Of a stretch of DNA of 39,724 nt, positions 31,260 to 39,310 are shown piece after piece (the first letter of the stretch is position 1; each line of letters begins with the position of its first letter). This DNA comes from a virus. The stretch lies in the IMG/VR virus record IMGVR_UViG_3300020125_000201, positions 1 to 39,724 of that record; one strand, 5' to 3'. A model generated the notes under the pieces. The model saw nothing but the letters and a program-made list of their open reading frames with translations. It ran no database searches and was not told the DNA's origin. A program made the position numbers and the translations under genes.

Positions 31260-33352
31260 CCGACACCGTGCAGACGCCCACCCACCAGGCCGGGGTGCCG
31301 CAGCCGCAGCTGGGGCCGTCGGGCCAGGACGTGCTGGCGTCCACGTTCCGGGACCACGACCGGCGGATAGAAGAGCTGGAGCGCCGCCGCCAGGGTGGAG
31401 GCGGGGGCAGCGGCGCCGCGGCGGGCTACTTCGCGGCGAACATCAGCGGCTACATCGGGTCGGCCAACGCCTGGTACGTGGCCGTCATCGGCCAGGTGCA
31501 CTACGTCAACGGCTTCGCTGCCAGCTCCGGGACGGGCGTGTGGGTGGCGACGTGCTCCATCCCCGGCCGGTACAGCGTGCACGCGCAGGGCACCGTCACG
31601 CCGTCGGGCGGCACCTACGTGATCATGCGCGCCGAGGTGATGCGAGGCGGGAGCCTCTACGAGTACTTCGAGCACGTCAACGGCTTTCAGCCCGGATCGG
31701 GCTGGAACGACGCCACCGCCCTGGGCATGTTCGACCTGCAGGCGGGCGACAGCGTGCGGATCAGCTACAACGCCGACGGCGCGCACACCGGGAACGACAT
31801 GCGGGGCACGTTCCTGATCCTGCCGGTGGGCGGCCCCAAGGGCGACGCCGGGAACACCGGCGCCCAGGGGCCGACGGGGCCGACGGGGCCGACGGGGCCG
31901 ACCGGCCCGGCGAGCACGGTGCCCGGCCCGGCCGGACCGCAGGGCAACCCTGGCCCGGTGGGTCCGACGGGGCCGACAGGGCCGCAGGGGCCGGTGGGCG
32001 GCACCGAGCTGTCGGGCTACTACTTCGGGCGCATCCCGTCCACCACGGTGGGCGTGGCGGGCGCCTGGTACACGGTCGGGTTCGACAACCTGCTGCCCGA
32101 CGGCACCCCGGGCGCCGTGATGAGCGGGTTCACGCTGACCGGCGGCCACATCGCCTGCCAGCTGGCGGGCCGCTACCGGGCGTCCACCGTGACCCAATTC
32201 GCGGGCCTGGGCACCCCGGCGCACGGCGACTACGTGGTGACGAAGGTGGAGCAGTACCGAGGCGCCACGCTGGTGCGCCGCACCGGCGACACGGCGGGGG
32301 GCGGCTACACCGACTGGGCGCCGACGATGGCCGAGGGCATCTTCGACCTGCAGGTGGGCGACACGCTCCAGGTCAGCGTCATGTCCAGCGTGGCCAACCG
32401 CACGATCGACCCCCGATCATCGGTGATGGTGTTCGCGCTGGGCGGGGCCAAGGGCGACACCGGGGTAGCGGGGCCGCAGGGACCGACCGGCAGCACCGGC
32501 CCGGCCGGGCCGACCGGGCCGCAGGGGCCGGTGGGCGGCACCGACCTGTCGGGCTACCTGTTCGCCCGGCAGACGAACGGTGTGGTGGGCACCATCGCCA
32601 GCCTGCCGACCGAAACGAACGTCGGTTACAACCAGCTGGTCCGGGCCAGCGGCTGGTCGCTGCCGGGGCCGTCATCACCGACGTGCCTGCTGGCGGGCCG
32701 GTACTCCGTCGTGGCGATCACCCAGCTGTACAGCACGTCCAGCAGCGACAGCGACCACGTGACGCTGCGGGTGCGGCAGTACCGCGGCGCCGCCATCATC
32801 GAGGACCAGACCACCCACGACGCCGTGGACAACGGCAACGCCAGCGCGGGGTGGCAGGCCTACGGCGCCGTGGTCGTGCAGGTGATCATCGACTGCCAGG
32901 TGGGCGACACGCTGCTGGTGTCGGTGGCGAACGACAACAATTCCGGCCCGGCGCCGGTGCAGTCCATATCGACGCTGGCCGTGATGCCGGTGGGCGGGGC
33001 CAAGGGCGACAAGGGCGACACCGGCACGACCGGGCCGACGGGGCCGACCGGCCCGGCTGGGCCGACCGGAGCGACGGGGGCCGACTCCACCGTGCCAGGG
33101 CCGCAGGGACCCAAGGGCGACACCGGCGCCACCGGGCCGCAGGGGCCGGTCGGGGCGGCGAGCACGGTGCCCGGCCCGCAGGGACCGGCCGGACCGACCG
33201 GCAGCACCGGCCCGGCCGGACCGACGGGGCCGCAGGGGCCGCCAGGGCCTGACGAAGTGCGGATCGCCACCGCCCCGCCGACCGTCACCGCGTCCGAGCC
33301 TGAGCTGTGGGTGGACACGAGCACGCCCGCCACGCCGGTGATGCAGTACTAG
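31256..33352 (+). CDS. collagen-like tail fibre protein, part ending at an in-frame TAG
   Basis: A 698-residue protein. After a coiled-coil-like start ([14 protein letters not shown]) there are three strand-rich modules of about 140 residues (each ending in G-GAKGD or GGPKGD), alternating with Gly-X-Y collagen-like linkers. It ends [15 protein letters not shown] and then TAG. The next codons in the same frame read DGTQWVAV, a sequence that usually follows directly in such fibres, so the gene may continue as the frame at 33368. Confidence 0.85.
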   Translation: MTDTVQTPTHQAGVPQPQLGPSGQDVLASTFRDHDRRIEELERRRQGGGGGSGAAAGYFAANISGYIGSANAWYVAVIGQVHYVNGFAASSGTGVWVATCSIPGRYSVHAQGTVTPSGGTYVIMRAEVMRGGSLYEYFEHVNGFQPGSGWNDATALGMFDLQAGDSVRISYNADGAHTGNDMRGTFLILPVGGPKGDAGNTGAQGPTGPTGPTGPTGPASTVPGPAGPQGNPGPVGPTGPTGPQGPVGGTELSGYYFGRIPSTTVGVAGAWYTVGFDNLLPDGTPGAVMSGFTLTGGHIACQLAGRYRASTVTQFAGLGTPAHGDYVVTKVEQYRGATLVRRTGDTAGGGYTDWAPTMAEGIFDLQVGDTLQVSVMSSVANRTIDPRSSVMVFALGGAKGDTGVAGPQGPTGSTGPAGPTGPQGPVGGTDLSGYLFARQTNGVVGTIASLPTETNVGYNQLVRASGWSLPGPSSPTCLLAGRYSVVAITQLYSTSSSDSDHVTLRVRQYRGAAIIEDQTTHDAVDNGNASAGWQAYGAVVVQVIIDCQVGDTLLVSVANDNNSGPAPVQSISTLAVMPVGGAKGDKGDTGTTGPTGPTGPAGPTGATGADSTVPGPQGPKGDTGATGPQGPVGAASTVPGPQGPAGPTGSTGPAGPTGPQGPPGPDEVRIATAPPTVTASEPELWVDTSTPATPVMQY
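31832..32002 (+). repeat. collagen-like Gly-X-Y linker 1 of the fibre
   Basis: About 57 codons (fibre residues 193-249), mostly GPT, GPA, GPQ and GPV triplets, with a short break at ASTV. Collagen-like trimers make stiff spacers between fibre modules. Confidence 0.88.
32444..32539 (+). repeat. collagen-like Gly-X-Y linker 2 of the fibre
   Basis: 32 codons of Gly-X-Y with KGD, PQ, PT and PA triplets linking modules 2 and 3 of the fibre. Confidence 0.85.
32996..33250 (+). repeat. collagen-like Gly-X-Y linker 3 of the fibre
   Basis: About 85 codons of Gly-X-Y, with breaks at ADSTV and AASTV. The linker precedes the [11 protein letters not shown] neck and the TAG at 33350. Confidence 0.86.
33350..33352 (+). 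other. in-frame TAG separating two parts of one fibre frame
   Basis: The codons around it read CAG TAC TAG GAC GGC ACC CAG TGG. Both flanking parts are in the same frame, with no gap. TAG differs by one base from TAC (Tyr) or TGG (Trp). The downstream GTG at 33368 has no nearby Shine-Dalgarno sequence or -10 box, which makes separate starting less obvious. Confidence 0.85.
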
Positions 33353-33367
33353 GACGGCACCCAGTGG

Positions 33368-36070
33368 GTGGCCGTGTCGTCGGCCGGGGGAGGCGCCAGC
33401 ACCGCCGCCTACGCCTTCAGCGGCGGCACCGCCGGGTGGCTGAGCGGGGCGAACGTCCCGGCGAGCGGGATCGGCTACCCGAAGTGGCAGACGCCCGCCC
33501 CCATCTCCGGGTTCACCCAGCCGACCGACGCCGCCCACTTCACCTGCCAGGTAGCGGGCCGCTACGGCATCACGGCGATCGTGTCGCTGTCGGGCTTCAC
33601 GAGCATGGCCTACACGCTGGTGTCGGTGGCCATCACCCGCGCCGGGGCCACGTCCCTGCTGGGCGGCGCGTCCCAGGGCGAGACGACCGGCTGGTACGAC
33701 CAGGTGTCAGTCGAGGCCATGGCCGACCTGATGGTGGGCGACGTGGTGGCCATCCGGGTGGACGGGTCCGCCTACGTGCAGTCCGGGGGCCTGGGCCTGG
33801 ACAGCCGGGGCACGTTCACCATCACGCCGATCGGTGGCCCGAAGGGCGACCCGGGCGCGGTCGGGCCGCCCGGTGGAACGCAGAGTGGGACGAGGCGCCG
33901 CCACAGCGTCAACCAGGCGGTGCCGCAGAACGCCGCCACGCTGCTGCAGCTGGACACCCAGGTGGACCTGCTGGGCACCGAGACGTGGGCCTACGACACG
34001 ACGAACCGCTGGGTGACGATCCCGAGCGACGGCCTGTACCTGGTGCAGGGCCAGATTCAGGGCAACGGCGACGTGTGGGCCGCCACGACCACCTACGGGG
34101 CGCTGCGCATCAACGGGGTGGACGTGGCCCTGCAGTACCCGTCGGGCAGCCAGTACGACGTGATCCAGCCGGTGGCGTCCCTGCCGCTGAAGGCGGGCGA
34201 TCACGTGTCGCTGCTGCTCTACCAGAACGTGGTGGCGTCCAGCCTGGTGCGAGGCCAGGCGTCGGCGGCCGGGGCGCCGATCAGCCCCATGCTGGCCATC
34301 TGGCGGATGGGGAGCGGCGCCGCCGGGCCGCAGGGCGTGAAGGGCGACCCGGGGGACCCGGGCATCCTGGCCAACGCCAGCTACTACTACGCCACCAGCG
34401 CCCAGAACATGGTGATCGGCACGACGCCCAGCCCGATCCCCTGGCAGACGGTGCTGCAGGCGTCGGGGTTCAGCGCCACGCCGAGCGCCGCCATCGTGTG
34501 CCAGCAGCCCGGCAAGTACCGGGTGGCGGCCCAGCTGAGCGGGTCCGTGACCACGGCGAGCGCCTACCGCATCTGCCGCCTGGCGCTGTACACCAGCGGC
34601 GGGGTGGCGAAGGCCACCCGGGACGTGGTGAACCCGGCGACGCCGACCAACGGCTGGGGCACGTGGTTCGCGGAGGCCATCTTCGACATGGTGGCGGGCG
34701 ACTACGTGCGGGTGGAGCCGTCGGCGGACGTGAACATCAGCCTGGACCAGTCGGGCCGCAATTGGGTGGAAATCTCCCCGATCGGCGGCACGAAGGGCGA
34801 CACCGGGCCGCAGGGGCCGGACGTGACGCTGGTGCAGTCCAGCTCCGGGTACCTGGGCGTGTCGGCCGGGCCGGTCACGGTGAGCGTGTGGAACGTGCTG
34901 GGCTGGCTGGCCCCGGCGGCGCCGTCGTCGTTCCTCAACGGGTTCACCCTGGCCAGCAGCGGGGTCGCCAATTCCAACATCGTGTGCACCCAGGCGGGCC
35001 GCTACCGGGTGCAGGTGGAGCTGAGCGTGTACAACGGCGCCGCCACCGCCTGGACCCAGGTGCGCCTGGCCCAGTACAACGCCGCGGGCACCCTGATCGC
35101 GTCCCACGACCTGGTGGGCAACGGGATCAGCACCGCCGGGTGGTACACCGGCCCGTCCCACGAGGCCATGTTCCAGATGGCGGTGGGCGACTACATCCAG
35201 GCGTCCATGCAGCCGGGCACGACGGGCAGCAGCGTGGACGTGCGTTCATCGCTGCTGATCCAGCCGGTGGGCGGCACGAAGGGCGACAAGGGCGACAAGG
35301 GCGACCAGGGCCTGCCGGGCGGCACGATCGTGGCCGGGGGCACCACCGGGCAGCACCTGGCCAAACGGTCCAACGCCGACAATGACACCCTGTGGACGAA
35401 CCCCTTTGAGCTGGTGCTGACGGGCACCGACTTCAACGCGCTGACCACCACCGGGCTGTACTCCATCAACCGCAGCGCCACCAACGGGCCGCCGAACGTG
35501 TCGGGGAGCGTGCCCGGCATCTGCACCGTGGTCGTGTCCCCCACCGGCGACGTGATGCAGACGTTCACGGTGCTGTCGTCGGCCCTGAACGGCCAGACCT
35601 GGCAGCGGGTGAGGCTGGGGATTCCGGGCACGTGGGCCACGTGGGTGATGACCGGCGGCGACCTGATCTACACCCGGATGCAGAACCTCAATCTGGGGTC
35701 GATGAGCGGCGGCGGCGGCGACACGAATTTCTGGACCTTCACCGCGTCCCGGGACGGGTTCATCGAGGTGATCCCGGGCACCATCGAGTACGGCTATAGC
35801 GGCGGCGGCATCACCAGCGCCCTGTCCATGATCTACAGCAACAGCATCGGGTCCCCGATGGCGGGCGGCGCGATGCAGACAGCGAGCAAGGCCCTGCCCG
35901 CCCTGGGGGGCGGGGTGTGGGGCCGAGGCGACGGCTGCGCCCCGTTCATCGCGCCGATCACCGCCGGGAACACCTACGTCATCACGTGGCGGTTCAACTA
36001 CACCCCGTCCACCAGCAACTGCTATGTGCAGTCGTACATGACCCTGAAACAGTACGCCCTGCCCTTGTGA
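33368..36070 (+). CDS. collagen-like tail fibre, downstream part (same frame after TAG)
   Basis: From the GTG at 33368 it encodes 900 residues; it may instead be the C-terminal part of one 1604-residue fibre. It has four more modules like those upstream, joined by short GxY linkers (PKGDPGAVGPPGG, GPQGVKGDPGDPG, KGDKGDKGDQGLPGG). The end has IVAGGTTGQHLAKRSNADND, common near phage fibre tips, followed by a unique C-terminal head (residues about 660-900) likely to bind the receptor. It ends ahead of gene 36084. Confidence 0.85.
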   Translation: MAVSSAGGGASTAAYAFSGGTAGWLSGANVPASGIGYPKWQTPAPISGFTQPTDAAHFTCQVAGRYGITAIVSLSGFTSMAYTLVSVAITRAGATSLLGGASQGETTGWYDQVSVEAMADLMVGDVVAIRVDGSAYVQSGGLGLDSRGTFTITPIGGPKGDPGAVGPPGGTQSGTRRRHSVNQAVPQNAATLLQLDTQVDLLGTETWAYDTTNRWVTIPSDGLYLVQGQIQGNGDVWAATTTYGALRINGVDVALQYPSGSQYDVIQPVASLPLKAGDHVSLLLYQNVVASSLVRGQASAAGAPISPMLAIWRMGSGAAGPQGVKGDPGDPGILANASYYYATSAQNMVIGTTPSPIPWQTVLQASGFSATPSAAIVCQQPGKYRVAAQLSGSVTTASAYRICRLALYTSGGVAKATRDVVNPATPTNGWGTWFAEAIFDMVAGDYVRVEPSADVNISLDQSGRNWVEISPIGGTKGDTGPQGPDVTLVQSSSGYLGVSAGPVTVSVWNVLGWLAPAAPSSFLNGFTLASSGVANSNIVCTQAGRYRVQVELSVYNGAATAWTQVRLAQYNAAGTLIASHDLVGNGISTAGWYTGPSHEAMFQMAVGDYIQASMQPGTTGSSVDVRSSLLIQPVGGTKGDKGDKGDQGLPGGTIVAGGTTGQHLAKRSNADNDTLWTNPFELVLTGTDFNALTTTGLYSINRSATNGPPNVSGSVPGICTVVVSPTGDVMQTFTVLSSALNGQTWQRVRLGIPGTWATWVMTGGDLIYTRMQNLNLGSMSGGGGDTNFWTFTASRDGFIEVIPGTIEYGYSGGGITSALSMIYSNSIGSPMAGGAMQTASKALPALGGGVWGRGDGCAPFIAPITAGNTYVITWRFNYTPSTSNCYVQSYMTLKQYALPL

Positions 36071-36083
36071 CCAGGAGCAACGC

Positions 36084-36431
36084 ATGAGCTACAGCAGTCT
36101 GGCCCGCCAGGTGGCCGACACCGCCCTGATGGAGCGGGTCAACGCCGCCGCCCAGCAGGAGGCCATCGAGAACCCAGGCGTCCACGACTCCCCGTTCGCG
36201 CAGGCGATCCGGGGCAACTACGCATCGCCAGTGCAGGTGCTGGCGTGGCCGGTGTGCGCCGCCACCGAGGCGGCCTACGAGTTCGCCCTGAACAGCGGCA
36301 ACCCGAATCCGGGCGGCGACCCGGCGGTGATCACCGACGCCGACATTCTGAGCGCCGTCCAGGCCAATTGGCCGACCGAGTGGCCGCCCCCGGCCCCGAC
36401 ACCCCCGACGAACCCGCCCGTCGTCAGCTAG
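36084..36431 (+). CDS. small hypothetical protein after the fibre gene
   Basis: A 115-residue protein with AGGAG (36073-36077) 6 bases before the ATG. It reads MSYSSLARQVADTALMERVNAA, then VQVLAWPVCAATEAAYEFAL and DADILSAVQANWP, a pattern seen in uncharacterised actinophage proteins located beside tail genes. The tail is proline-rich. It shares one base with the next start. Confidence 0.82.
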   Translation: MSYSSLARQVADTALMERVNAAAQQEAIENPGVHDSPFAQAIRGNYASPVQVLAWPVCAATEAAYEFALNSGNPNPGGDPAVITDADILSAVQANWPTEWPPPAPTPPTNPPVVS

Positions 36432-36670
36432 TGGAGCTGACCGCCGTGGTGACGGGGGTGGCCGCCATCATCGTCACGATCTTTGGGGTGCGGTTCTCCA
36501 TCCGGGAGGCCCGCCGCCGGGAGCGACGCCAGGCGAACGACGAGCTGACCGAGCTGTCAGACAGCCTGGCCGACTGCCGCGACCACGACGTGATCGCCCG
36601 GGCCTACGCCCACGAGCTGGAGACGACGATGGCCGACGCCGGGATGGCCCGGCCGCGACGGCCGTGGTGA
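36431..36670 (+). CDS. small single-segment membrane protein
   Basis: From the GTG that overlaps the preceding TAG (TAGTG), it encodes 79 residues. The N-terminal segment [21 protein letters not shown] is hydrophobic, followed by a basic [11 protein letters not shown]-type run and a helical tail with [17 protein letters not shown]. The shape (one segment, charged helical end) fits small lysis-region membrane proteins, but there is no proof that it is a holin. Confidence 0.68.
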   Translation: MELTAVVTGVAAIIVTIFGVRFSIREARRRERRQANDELTELSDSLADCRDHDVIARAYAHELETTMADAGMARPRRPW

Positions 36671-36671
36671 C

Positions 36672-37184
36672 GTGCGGTGGGACGTGGTGCTGCTGGCCGC
36701 CGGGGCGGTGCTGGGCGCGGCGTCGGTGGCGGCATCGACGGCGGCATACGTGGACAGCCAGACCCCGGCGCCTGCACCGCCCCCGGTCACGGTCGTAGGG
36801 CCGCAGGGTGAGCAGGGACCGCCTGGCCCGGTGGGCGCCACCGGGGCCACCGGGACACCGGGAGCAACCGGCCCGACGGGCGCAGCAGGCCCCCAGGGGC
36901 CGCCAGGAGCGACGGGCGCAGCTGGTGTGGGTAGTCAGGGCCGCGAGGGCGCAACGGGCGCTACGGGCGATCAGGGACCGCCTGGACCGCCGGGGGAGAC
37001 TGGACCCAGCGGCCCGGCCGGGCCGCAAGGGGGGGTAGGCCCGGCCGGACCGACCGGACAGGCTGGCCCGCCGGGGCCGCCGGGGCCAACCTGCCCGGCA
37101 GGCTTCACGCTCCAGACCATCGGTGTTCACGAGCGCGTGCCCGCCGACCGCACCGTGACCATCGCGGCGTGCGTTCATCCGTGA
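36672..37184 (+). CDS. collagen-like membrane-anchored or secreted protein
   Basis: A 170-residue protein from a GTG one base after the preceding stop. Residues 4-27 ([20 protein letters not shown]) form a hydrophobic signal or anchor. Residues 43-139 are Gly-X-Y triplets (GPQ, GPP, GAT). The C-terminal 31 residues hold CPAGFTL and ACVHP, with two cysteines that could bond. It lies between a small membrane protein and a sortase-fold gene, not in the tail-fibre cluster, so a cell-surface role or a second fibre is possible. Confidence 0.78.
   Translation: MRWDVVLLAAGAVLGAASVAASTAAYVDSQTPAPAPPPVTVVGPQGEQGPPGPVGATGATGTPGATGPTGAAGPQGPPGATGAAGVGSQGREGATGATGDQGPPGPPGETGPSGPAGPQGGVGPAGPTGQAGPPGPPGPTCPAGFTLQTIGVHERVPADRTVTIAACVHP
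36798..37088 (+). repeat. Gly-X-Y collagen-like repeat
   Basis: 97 codons of Gly-X-Y (residues 43-139 of the protein at 36672) with more charged triplets (GEQ, GRE, GDQ, GET) than the fibre linkers. Confidence 0.88.
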
Positions 37185-37579
37185 TCGCCCGGCTGGTCGC
37201 GGCGCTGCTGGCCCTGCTGACCGCCGCCGCCGTGCGGGCGCCGCACCACGACGACGAGCTGCACGTGATCACCAGGGTGGGCAGCTGGACGGCCGAGCGG
37301 GGCTGGGCGGTGATCGACCAGGGCGGGGTCGGCTTCATGGGCGAGCCGTGCCAGCACCTGCACCTGGCCGCCCACCGCACCACCCACGGCGGCCCGTTCG
37401 GGCGCATCCCCGAGCTGCAGCCCGGCGACACCGTGACCGTGTGGGCCAGCGTGGAGTGCACCTACCGCATCGACCGCGAGGGGCCGACGACCAGCAACCT
37501 GGAGCCGCCGTTCGGGGACCTGCTGATGCAAACGTCCTGGCCGGGCGGCTTCTTCCTGCTGTACGGCACCAAGGTCTAG
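37169..37579 (+). CDS. secreted sortase-fold protein lacking the expected catalytic cysteine
   Basis: A 136-residue protein with a signal peptide ([17 protein letters not shown]). Residues 66-80 ([15 protein letters not shown]) and [13 protein letters not shown] are characteristic of sortases, with the active-site His at H69. The segment that normally ends in TTC has MQTSWPGG, placing S123 where the nucleophile Cys is expected, and no later Arg-Leu-Val pattern. The other cysteines (C62, C97) are elsewhere. The gene overlaps the end of the collagen-like gene; GTG 37181 (GTGA) is an alternative start. It could be a non-catalytic binding protein or an atypical enzyme. Confidence 0.68.
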   Translation: MRSSVIARLVAALLALLTAAAVRAPHHDDELHVITRVGSWTAERGWAVIDQGGVGFMGEPCQHLHLAAHRTTHGGPFGRIPELQPGDTVTVWASVECTYRIDREGPTTSNLEPPFGDLLMQTSWPGGFFLLYGTKV

Positions 37580-37582
37580 GGT
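37577..37582 (+). promoter_or_regulatory. -10 box TAGGGT, leaderless GTG start for gene 37589
   Basis: TAGGGT begins with the TAG stop codon of the preceding gene and is followed by 6 bases and GTG 37589. The box equals the cassette -10, but the conserved spacer block is missing. Confidence 0.52.
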
Positions 37583-37588
37583 GCGTCG

Positions 37589-37795
37589 GTGGCCGACGAC
37601 ACCACCGAGGACACCACCGCCGACGAGGCCGACGAGGCCGAGGGCGACGACGGGGCGCTGCACCACTTCTGGCGGTTCATCGAGCTGCGCCAGGCCCGGG
37701 GCCGCCCTGCGTTCGACCTGGACGACGTGCGGGAGATGATCCTGGCCATGGACGAGTTCGACGCCGAGGCCGCCACCCACGCGAGTGCGCCGTGA
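37589..37795 (+). CDS. small acidic protein before the endolysin
   Basis: A 68-residue protein, very acidic over the first 24 residues (ADDTTEDTTADEADEAE), followed by LHHFWRFIELRQARGRP and a helical DDVREMILAMDEFD. It starts at a GTG behind a TAGGGT box and overlaps the endolysin by GTGA, so it should be co-expressed with it. Function unknown. Confidence 0.72.
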   Translation: MADDTTEDTTADEADEAEGDDGALHHFWRFIELRQARGRPAFDLDDVREMILAMDEFDAEAATHASAP

Positions 37796-38745
37796 CCTAC
37801 CGCTGGCTGACTGACCTGGACCAGGTGCTGACCCGCGCCGGGGTGCCGTTCGTGGAGGTGCCCGCATCCAGCGCCGACCCGACCGGGGCGGCGAGCTGGC
37901 GGGAGCGGGGCCGCCCGGGCAGCACCGGCTGTTTCGATCCGCAGGGCATCCTGTGCCACCACACCGCCAGCCCGGCGGGGACCAGCGACCAGGCCGACAT
38001 AAACGGCATCCTGCGCGGCAACAGCGAGGCCCCCGGGCCAATCAGCACCTGCTACGTGGGCCGAACCGGGATCGTCTACCTGGTCGCCGCGGGCCGCTGT
38101 AACCACGGCGGCAAGGGCATCCGGCCCGGCATCGACAGCGGGTGCAGCGACATGAATTGCCTGCTACTGGGCATCGAGGCCGGGAATAACGGGGTCGGGG
38201 AACGCTGGGGCGACCCGATGACCACCGCCTACGCCCGGCTGGTGAAGGCCCTGTGCGACGGCTACGGCTGGGGCATGGAGGACGTGTTCCTGCACGCCAC
38301 GACGGGGCCGCCGAGCGGCGGGTGCAACAGCAAGATCGACCCGGCCGGGCCATGGCAGCGCCAGCCCGACCTGGGCGCGCACACCTGGGACCTGAACACC
38401 TGGCGCAGCTTCGTGGCCGAGCAGGGTGGGAGCCACCCGCCGATCCCACCCACGCCACCAACGGAGGACGACATGGCCAAGTGCATCATCCACGTGGACG
38501 AGTCCCAGCCCGCCGGATCGGCCGGGTACTGGCGGTTCAACGCGGTGTGGAATTGGGCGGGCGCCTGGCGCTACCACCTGCCGTCCGAGCTGGGCGTGAA
38601 GTCCGCCGTCTACGAGAACACCGGCGACGGCGCCGTGTTCCAGGCCGTGCTGGGTGACATCGTGAAGAACCCGGCCTGGGTGCAGCCCGTCGGCAGCCTG
38701 GACGGCTACGGCGCGGTGGCGGGGAACGACCCCGGCGACATTTAG
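37792..38745 (+). CDS. endolysin, N-acetylmuramoyl-L-alanine amidase
   Basis: Read from the GTG of the GTGA overlap, it encodes 317 residues. GILCHHTASP with H56/H57, LGIEAGNNG, VFLHATTG with H168 and CNSKIDPAG with C178 or D183 are the zinc-site motifs of Amidase_2 enzymes that split the peptide from the glycan of peptidoglycan. After residue 215 comes a proline-rich linker (PPIPPTPPTEDD), then a 90-residue C-terminal part (MAKCIIHVDESQPAG...) likely to bind the cell wall. It ends before a terminator, closing the late region. Confidence 0.9.
   Translation: MTYRWLTDLDQVLTRAGVPFVEVPASSADPTGAASWRERGRPGSTGCFDPQGILCHHTASPAGTSDQADINGILRGNSEAPGPISTCYVGRTGIVYLVAAGRCNHGGKGIRPGIDSGCSDMNCLLLGIEAGNNGVGERWGDPMTTAYARLVKALCDGYGWGMEDVFLHATTGPPSGGCNSKIDPAGPWQRQPDLGAHTWDLNTWRSFVAEQGGSHPPIPPTPPTEDDMAKCIIHVDESQPAGSAGYWRFNAVWNWAGAWRYHLPSELGVKSAVYENTGDGAVFQAVLGDIVKNPAWVQPVGSLDGYGAVAGNDPGDI
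38473..38745 (+). CDS. possible internal-start product: endolysin C-terminal domain
   Basis: GGAGG (38463-38467) is 5 bases before an in-frame ATG (38473), exactly where the proline linker ends and the C-terminal domain begins. A separate 90-residue wall-binding subunit could therefore be made, as is known for several endolysins. GGAGG before ATG also arises by chance in Glu-Asp codons of this GC-rich genome, so this is a proposal. Confidence 0.42.
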   Translation: MAKCIIHVDESQPAGSAGYWRFNAVWNWAGAWRYHLPSELGVKSAVYENTGDGAVFQAVLGDIVKNPAWVQPVGSLDGYGAVAGNDPGDI

Positions 38746-38764
38746 CGCGACGCTGGACGCGGCA

Positions 38765-38806
38765 CCGACGGGGCACCGGAGGCTGCCAATAGCCCTGCCC
38801 CGTCGG
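38765..38806 (+). terminator. hairpin terminator after the endolysin
   Basis: An 11-pair perfect stem, CCGACGGGGCA (38765-38775) and TGCCCCGTCGG (38796-38806), encloses 20 bases that can form a smaller GGCT/AGCC hairpin. It lies between the late genes and the promoter at 38836, so it probably separates two expression programmes. Confidence 0.75.
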
Positions 38807-38835
38807 GGCCACCCAACCCTGTGACACCCCCCAGG

Positions 38836-38841
38836 TACACT
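38836..38841 (+). promoter_or_regulatory. -10 box TACACT, leaderless start for gene 38849
   Basis: TACACT is followed by 7 bases and ATG 38849. No clear -35 is seen. It would drive the recombination-type genes at the right end, downstream of the terminator. Confidence 0.6.
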
Positions 38842-38848
38842 AGGGACC

Positions 38849-39310
38849 ATGCCGGAAACGCTAGATCAGCAGGTGGCGCACCTGGTCCTGCACGCCTACG
38901 ACGCCCTGCCGTCGGACCGTGACGCCCAGGCCCTGGTGACGCTGCGCTGCCAGGTGCAGGCCGCCATGGTGCAGCTGCGCATCCTGCTGGACACCCTGGA
39001 CGCCGAGGCCATCCCCATCTGGCCGTTCGGCGGGGCCGAGGCCATCGAGGTGCCCGGCCACGGCGCCTACCGGGTGGGCAAGACCGGCCAGAAGATCACG
39101 TGGGACCACCCGAGGGCGGCTAGCGCCGTGGTCCGGGCTGGGCTACAACGTGACGGGTTCCACCACCCGCAGGAGGTGGCCGACCTGATCATGCGGGTGC
39201 AGACGGCGGCGAGCGGCTGGAAGCTGACCGAGCTGCGCCGCCTGGAGCTGGACCCCGAGAAGTTCCGCACCGTGGAGGGCGGCCGCCTGATCGTGGCGCC
39301 CGCCTGGTGA
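38849..39310 (+). CDS. hypothetical protein upstream of an ERF-like gene
   Basis: A 153-residue protein (MPETLDQQVAHLVLHAYDAL...). The middle contains AIEVPGHGAYRVGKTGQKITWDH, then helical VVRAGLQRDGFHHPQEVADLI and RRLELDPEKFRTVEGGRLIV. The ExPGxGxYRxGK-TWDH pattern is familiar from uncharacterised actinophage early-region proteins. It is coupled to the next gene by a TGATG overlap, so it may take part in recombination or replication. Confidence 0.78.
   Translation: MPETLDQQVAHLVLHAYDALPSDRDAQALVTLRCQVQAAMVQLRILLDTLDAEAIPIWPFGGAEAIEVPGHGAYRVGKTGQKITWDHPRAASAVVRAGLQRDGFHHPQEVADLIMRVQTAASGWKLTELRRLELDPEKFRTVEGGRLIVAPAW

Noticed and set aside
31832-33250. Repetitive GC triplet arrays considered as CRISPR or satellite-like repeats
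   Set aside because: They are in-frame Gly-X-Y codons within a fibre gene, without unique spacers between constant repeats.
33341-33370. Frameshift as the explanation for the split fibre gene
   Set aside because: Both parts are in the same frame and the flanking protein sequence is continuous, so a stop codon and not an insertion or deletion separates them.
36431-36670. Calling the single-segment membrane protein a holin
   Set aside because: Only position and one hydrophobic segment support this; the protein at 20443 also has membrane segments, so the holin cannot be fixed from sequence alone.
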